From NCBI RefSeq assembly GCF_029784155.1, contig NC_073691.1:27571976-27635975 (forward strand): a stretch of 64,000 nt of DNA. The letters are read 5' to 3'. How positions within the stretch are numbered: position 1 is the stretch's first letter; every line of letters begins with the position of its first letter. The notes beneath the pieces were generated by a model. It was not told the origin of the DNA, did no database searches, and was given only the letters and a program-made list of their open reading frames with translations. Below are positions 58,401 through 64,000 of this stretch, one piece after another. This DNA comes from Uranotaenia lowii. Taxonomy: Eukaryota; Arthropoda; Insecta; Diptera; Culicidae. A program made the translations under genes and the position numbers.

Positions 58401-59540
58401 ATTTGTGTAGCTGTCAAATGTCACCGATTATGAGGACCGTTTGCTTGCAAGAAAGCCTGCGGATGATCCGTCCCTTATTTGCATAGGCCCAAGAAACTTG
58501 ATCTCCTCGGTACCGAGAGGATAGTTATTTCCAGAAAATTGAATAATGAATGGTTGCTCTCTCACGACAGGGAGAGAGGAAAAGAGCGTGGCCCCCAGGG
58601 AGGAGGGCTGAGGACGCTTGTAGTTCTAAACTTCGCAGTCACGATTTGCGCCCAGCTGGGTGAAACCAGCGATTAAAACGATATCAGTTTTCGTTTGGCG
58701 CGAAGGCCACTTTTGGATGGAACAAGTAAGTACATAGTAGGCTGCATCTTACAGCGCGCCTCCTTTGCGCTACCGTAATTGGCTGGGAGCTGTCATCGTT
58801 TGGTATGAAAAGTTTGATGGGTCCCGGCCTGCTTGGATGAAGAACGCACTCTGTACTCTACGCGAAATTCCACCGATGGGTGCAAAACTGCGAGGTTTTC
58901 TCCGATAATTTTGAGTCGAGCTCTTTCCCTAGATGTGCATCGAGCCAACCGTCACTTGAACAAATTGAAAAATACTGTCCAGACTTGGTTGAAACTTGGT
59001 TCCATTTACAAACCTTAAACAGCTGGATCAAGTTTGGCCTTTAGAAAAGCGCTTGGGTTCGGGCACACGTGTGTTGATTTCTGTTTGGCTTCCATTTGTG
59101 CCCACAAACCAAAAGAAGGGGCGGCGTCCCAATTACGTAATATAAACCGTGCCGGCCTTTGATTTTGTCCTCTGTGTCTCTATTGCACTCGGAACACCTC
59201 AACTTCTTAAAGAAGTCAGGATATTTACTTGAGTGCGAGTGTTTTTGCAAAATCAACTCGACGGAAAAACTTGCCAAATGATCAGTTCTCAATCGTTATC
59301 CTAGGAGTTGGCAATTTTAAACCGTTTGATTCTTGAGTCCGTTCAATGTTGATGATGGCTTGAGTATCGGTCTTTTTATTTGAACGGCCTACGCCCAGTT
59401 CTGGTTCGTAGATTATCGAACCTTTTAATTGAATCACAAAAACACCTTCCCCCCTTTTGAAGAATGATCTACCTAACTTCATCCTTCAAATTAAAAAAAA
59501 ATCTGTCCTCAGAAAGTCTTTCAATATCACCATTGTGATA
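55423..59540. other. unique region, no recognised gene
   Basis: A mixed-composition 4-kb island. It holds a (GAC)n run at 55903-55921 and several overlapping frames (55763-56073 plus, 56361-56833 plus, 56539-56901 minus). There is a weak LTR candidate (57138-57337), and no recognised domain. It may include regulatory or intronic DNA, but no evidence selects that. Confidence 0.4.
57138..57337 (+). mobile_element. weak copia-type solo LTR candidate (200 bp)
   Basis: It starts TGTTGGCAG and ends TTCAACA. TATAAG (near 57248) is followed by AATAAA (near 57277) in the right order for an LTR promoter and poly(A) signal. The flanking 5-mers (TGCAG, ACTTT) do not match, and no primer-binding site follows. 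Confidence 0.25.
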
Positions 59541-59546
59541 ATTTAA

Positions 59547-59701
59547 CCCTTCGTTTTATAAAGTAACAAATTTGCAACAATTAATGTATGGAAAAGGGGA
59601 CAAATCGTATTTTATTTTAATTTGTTTTTCTTGATAAACTCATAATTTCCAACTGTTAAAAATGATTTTTAAGGAAAAATAAAAATTCATGAAATAAAGG
59701 G
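59547..59701. mobile_element. small piggyBac-type MITE (155 bp, TTAA)
   Basis: TTAA at 59543-59546 and 59702-59705 flanks ends reading CCCTTCGTTTTAT at the left and, reverse-complemented, CCCTTTATTTCAT at the right. TTAA plus CCCTT ends suggest piggyBac mobilisation. The short perfect part of the repeat leaves room for chance. Confidence 0.45.
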
Positions 59702-59939
59702 TTAAAAAGAAAATAAAATTTCGATATTTTAACAACTTTAAAAATTTTAGGAATCTTAACAGTTTCGGCTTTTGTCACCATTAAAATTGCACAATTAAAC
59801 AATTTTGCAAGATTTCAAAATAATGAAAATTTTCAAAAATTAAACTTTCATGACATTTATGCCAATAACAACATTTTCGTCATTTTTCAAAATGTATGGC
59901 ATTTCAATTTTTTTTTTTTTGACATTTTTGACAAAAGGA

Positions 59940-62460
59940 AAGTTTTGTCAATTTTGTCAATTGAGCCAATTTGTGAAAATTTGAAAATTTCCTTGATTTT
60001 GTTAATTTTGTTAATTTAGTCAATTTTGTCAATTTTGACAAATTTTAATATTTTGTCAAAATTGACCAAATTAAAAAATTGACAGAATCGACAAAACTGA
60101 CAAAATCTTGCTTTCTGTCAATTTCGAAAATTATGGAAATTTTGGCCACTTTTTCAATTCTGTCAATTTTGTTAATTTTGTCAATTTTGTTAATTTTGTC
60201 AATTTTGTCATTTTGGTCGATTTAGTCAATTTTGTCTATTTCGTAAGATGGGTAAATTTGGTAAATTTAGTGAATTTTATAAATTTTGTCCATTTCGTCA
60301 ATTCAGACAATTTGGTAAATTGTGTCAATTTTGTCAATTTAGACAATTTTGTCAAATTCCCTGAACAAATCCTTATTTGTATTTTTTTTTAAATTTCGAC
60401 AGTTTCGTCAATTTTATCAATTTTATAAATTTTGTCTATTTCGTCAACCTTGTCAATTTTGTTAATTTTGTCAATTTTGTCAATTTTGTCAATTTAGTAA
60501 ATTTTGTCAATTTTGTCAATTTTAAAAATCTTCTCAATTTTGTTAATTTTGTTAATTTTGTTCATTTTGTCCATTTTGTCTATTTTGTCAATAATGTCAA
60601 TTTTTCTATTTTGTTAATTTTGCCAATTTGGCGAACTTTGTACTTTTTTGTCGTTTTTTTTTCAATATTGTCAATCTTGTCATTTTTTTTTTTTCAAAAA
60701 TGTCAATAATGTCCATTATGACATTTCTACAATTTTGACAAATTTAACAATTCAGAAAAAATCGACCATATTTAAAATTTTGGCAAATTCTACCATTTTT
60801 ACAATTTTGACAACACTGAATATTTTGAAAATTTAGACAATTATGATAACTTTGCCAATATTGTCAATACTTTCAATTTTGAGAATTAGAAGTTGAACAA
60901 ATTTGGTCGAAATTATTTTGTCAATTTTATCAATTTTTAACTATTATATCATTGTATTATTTTTTTATTCTAAAATATTTTGAAAATTTTGTCAATTTTA
61001 AAAATTGCACAATTTTGACAAATTTAACAATCCCGAAAATTTCGACAATTTTGTCAATTTTGTCAATTGGATTAATTTTGCCAGTTTTGTCAATTTTGGT
61101 AAAATTTTGTCAATTTTCAGATTTTGGTAATGAATTTGAATTTTGTACATTTTGTCAATTTTGACAATTTTGTCAACTTTGTCAACTTTGTCAATTTTGT
61201 CAATCCTGTCAATGTTGTCAATTTTGACAATTTTATCAATTTTGTTAATTCTGTCAAATTTGCCAATTTTGTCAATTTTGAAGATTTGGTCAATTTTGTC
61301 GATTTGGTCATTTTGGCCAATATTGTCAATTTGAACAATTTTGTCAGTTTTGTAAATATTGTCAATTTTGTTTATTTTGTGAATTTTGTGAATTGTGTGA
61401 ATTTCGTCAGTTTTGTCAATTTGGTTTATTTTGTAAACTTTGTGCTTCATGTCAATTCTGTGCATTTTTTCAAGTTTGTCAATTAACACTATTTTCTTAT
61501 TTTTATTCAGATTTAACAATGCCAATTTTTCAATAACCATTTTTGCATTTTTGATACTTCAGACAATTTGCACATTTCGACCATTTCGAAGATTTTGTAA
61601 ATTTTTACAATTTTGAAAATTTGTGTAATTTTTCTCTATTTTGCATTTTTTTCAATTTTGTATCTTTTTAATTATTTTAACATTTTTTCAATTTGTTCGA
61701 TTTTTTCAATCCAGGACAATTTTCACAAATTTATCAATTTTGACAATTTTCACAAATTGACTAACTTGCTCATTTTAACAATGTTGACAATTTTGAGCAT
61801 TTTGAAAATTTTGCCATTTTTGACTATGGTGACAATTTTGACAATTTTTATAGTTTCAACAATTTCATCAATTTTGAAAATCTTCAGAGTTTTGACAATT
61901 TTGATTTTTTCGACACTTTTGATAATTTGGCAATTTTGACAATTTTGACAACTATTTCAATTTCGTCAATTTTAGACAATACATATTGACTATTTTGACA
62001 ATTTTAACAATTTCTACAATATTTTTCCATTTAGACAGTTTTGACAATTTTGGCATTATTCATGCATCTGACAATTTAGAAAATCCAGACAGTTTTGTCA
62101 ATTTTGACAATTTTATCGAGTTTGACAAATTGTTTATTTCTTTCTTTTTTGTCAATTTTTTCAATTTAGTTTTTTTATTAATAATTTCAAATTTTTTAAT
62201 TTATTTGATTTTGATTATTTGACAGTTTAGACAATTTAGACAGTTATGAACATGTTGAAAATTTGACAACTCATAATTTTGAAAATTTTGACAATTTTAT
62301 AAAAATATTGACAATTTTGAAAATTTTGACAATTTTGATAATTTTTACATTTAATTTTTTTTTTGACAATTTTGTACAATTTGGATAATTTTGTCAATTT
62401 TGACCATTTTGAAAATTTTGACAATTTATACAACGCGCATAATTTTTACAGTTTGGATGT
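59940..62460. repeat. 9-bp satellites: TTTTGTCAA block then TTTTGACAA block
   Basis: 59940-61500 reads TTTTGTCAA (complement of AAAATTGAC), with clean runs such as 60170-60210 and 60450-60520. From about 61550 to 62460 the unit becomes TTTTGACAA (complement of AAAATTGTC). The change of a single base across a block border mirrors that at 37-40 kb. Frames inside (repeats of NFV, ILS, KIDKID) are by-products. Confidence 0.88.
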
Positions 62461-64000
62461 TGACATTATTTACTGAAAATTGAATAAATTTTTATATATT
62501 TTTTCTTGAAGATAAATCATCCAAATAAAAAGATTATGAAGAGCTACAACAGATTTTGAACATAATCAAAGCTCTCTAAGTTAACAATGAATGTTCTTTT
62601 AAAATTGAAATTTTTTTATAACGTTAGAAAAGTTTTGTTTAAAAGTGGGCGAGCCATGTTAGGTTTAAGCTTTCAGTTGGCAATAATGGGAAAGATGATT
62701 TCTTTCACTGATCATCAATTCAAGCCAATTTAATTTGTTGTGTTATTTAGGCTAATTTGAAAGGCACCTCTGTTTCTGGTCATTTATCTATTTTTAATCT
62801 CACTTGGTGATTGACTTCGAAACAGCAGGTTTGTTCCCATCGATGGAAGTTCACCTAATCAAACCGAGGGAACCTTGTTTATAAATTCTGCTTTTTTTCT
62901 TCTCAGATTTGGGATGATATCATGCTGTCTAAAACAATTATCGGCAGTTTCATCAAATATCGAGTGTTGTTTGAAATTTCCAAGAAGCTTTTCTCACATT
63001 TGAATGGCGATATCCATAAAAAGGGGGTCACTTTCCGTAGCTGCCAATCATCAATACGATCCAGGGGCGCCCCTCGGGTGCTGGCGAAGATGATTATGAT
63101 GGTGGGAGCCAGTAATTTCTCCCTGGAGGCCATGCGGCGGGTCGCTGCATGTGTTTTATTTTTTTGCCTTCATCAACAAAAAAAAAACCCCTATCGAATT
63201 TGATGAGTACCGTGAATCGCGGCATCTAGGCAATACTATTTTCATGCCTTTCAGGAAATCCAGCATAACGGTACCTCGAAGAACCACCCTCATGGGGCTG
63301 ACTGGATTGTGATGCGATCCACATCCCTAGAGTACCGGACACCACCACCATTTTGAAGCGCTCCAAGAGGAACCATCGCGAAGGCCTCCGGAGGAAGAAT
63401 AACCGGGCCATGCTAATTTTTGCTCACGGATTCGGTCACGGTTTTTTGCATATTTTCCCTACATAAAAATTGCAGGCTGAAGTGCAACTAGGGGGCGAAG
63501 CTGTTCTAGATGTGAAATTACTAGATCGACGGGGTCCAGTTTTCATTACGATTCTGGATAGGAACGTCCAAGAAACCCCCCCTTGTGGGAATAAACGTTT
63601 CCGAAATTATACACTGTACCGAAGTAGCTATCTTCATTTCAGTTATGGGCGGAATTATTGAGTGTAAGGTACCATAATCAATTTTATATTAACTCGCTGT
63701 TTCTTGGTTTTATGCTTCCGCAGTTTTATTGGCTGGTATTTTTTTTACAAAAAAAAATTAACTTTTAAAATGCTATCAAACAGTTGGAACCATTAAAGTC
63801 GTAAATTGACAAACATTTCAAACTCATTGCCATTTTCACTTTGTTGAAATGTAAGACCAATCTTCATTTACAATCCCAGTAAGGTCCTCACAAAGCTACA
63901 CTCTACATTAGCGATTGCTAGTTCCACCAACGATCGTCAATGTGCGAATGGTCTAGTCGTGAAGTTCAACATTCTTTGTAGCATCTCTTCCAATTTTTTT
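62461..64000. other. unique region to the window end, no recognised gene
   Basis: AT-rich to 62900, then mixed to 63700. The frame at 62922-63203 has no domain. ATTGCAG at 63468-63474 resembles a splice acceptor before a 62-codon frame ending at 63661, but the translation matches nothing I know. Nothing else is supported up to the edge. Confidence 0.4.

Noticed and set aside
63468..63661. Terminal exon after an ATTGCAG acceptor
   Set aside because: The polypyrimidine tract is weak and the 62-codon translation has no recognisable feature. This is below the level I would annotate.

Overview
This window looks like nuclear DNA of an insect, most likely a dipteran and plausibly a culicine mosquito. 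That is an inference. It rests on a transposase pseudogene with DD37E spacing (a Tc1/mariner branch first described from mosquitoes), a 61-bp GT-AG intron in a cysteine-rich chitin-binding-like gene, tRNA-derived SINEs, many small inverted-repeat elements, and very high AT and satellite content. No species can be named from the sequence alone. Protein-coding content is minimal: one convincing two-exon gene, a small secreted protein with two 8-cysteine chitin-binding-like repeats (8016-8607, minus strand), plus two decayed transposon coding regions.

Roughly 40% of the window is tandem repeat, by adding block lengths. The dominant class is a set of related 9-bp repeats sharing a TGTCA/TGACA core followed by A/T: AAAATTGAC and its complement (2.2-5.2 kb, 37.1-38.1 kb, 59.9-61.5 kb), AAAAATGTC (9.7-15.4 kb), AAAATTGTC and its complement (17.3-20.6 kb, 38.1-40.1 kb, 61.5-62.5 kb) and an ATGACAAAA type (51.8-53.8 kb). 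The AAAAATGTC block has a near-perfect core and two adjacent, almost identical 1.32-kb higher-order copies. Other satellites are a GACTC/GAGTC family in opposite orientations on either side of a unique 1.2-kb spacer (20.9-21.8 and 23.1-27.2 kb), a 43-bp satellite (28.4-30.4 kb), a ~160-bp satellite with a 3-monomer period (43.9-45.1 kb), and a 58-60-bp repeat carrying a hairpin (49.4-51.3 kb).

Mobile elements are layered into these arrays. A complete but inactivated 1230-bp DD37E element with TA duplications sits in the 3' end of a 5'-truncated non-LTR retrotransposon, which itself lies in a 9-mer array. A 1149-bp piggyBac-like non-autonomous element (TTAA, CCCT ends) splits the 58-bp repeat. 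Two hAT-like MITEs with 8-bp duplications sit in the GACTC/GAGTC arrays. A full SINE with an 11-bp duplication sits in the first 9-mer array. A PIF/Harbinger-like MITE (TAA duplication) is intact at 47.3 kb, and a second end of the same family at 51.74 kb runs straight into a 9-mer array, which suggests one route by which such satellites arise. Three LTR-like segments and several smaller inverted-repeat elements are weaker calls.

The remaining GC-richer islands (1-0.9, 7.1-8.7, 15.4-17.2, 21.9-23.0, 27.2-28.4, 30.4-32.3, 40.1-42.6, 48.1-49.2, 55.2-59.5 and 62.6-63.7 kb) carry no gene I recognise. They could be intronic, regulatory or simply intergenic. One contains a well-spaced TATA/initiator pair (573-607).
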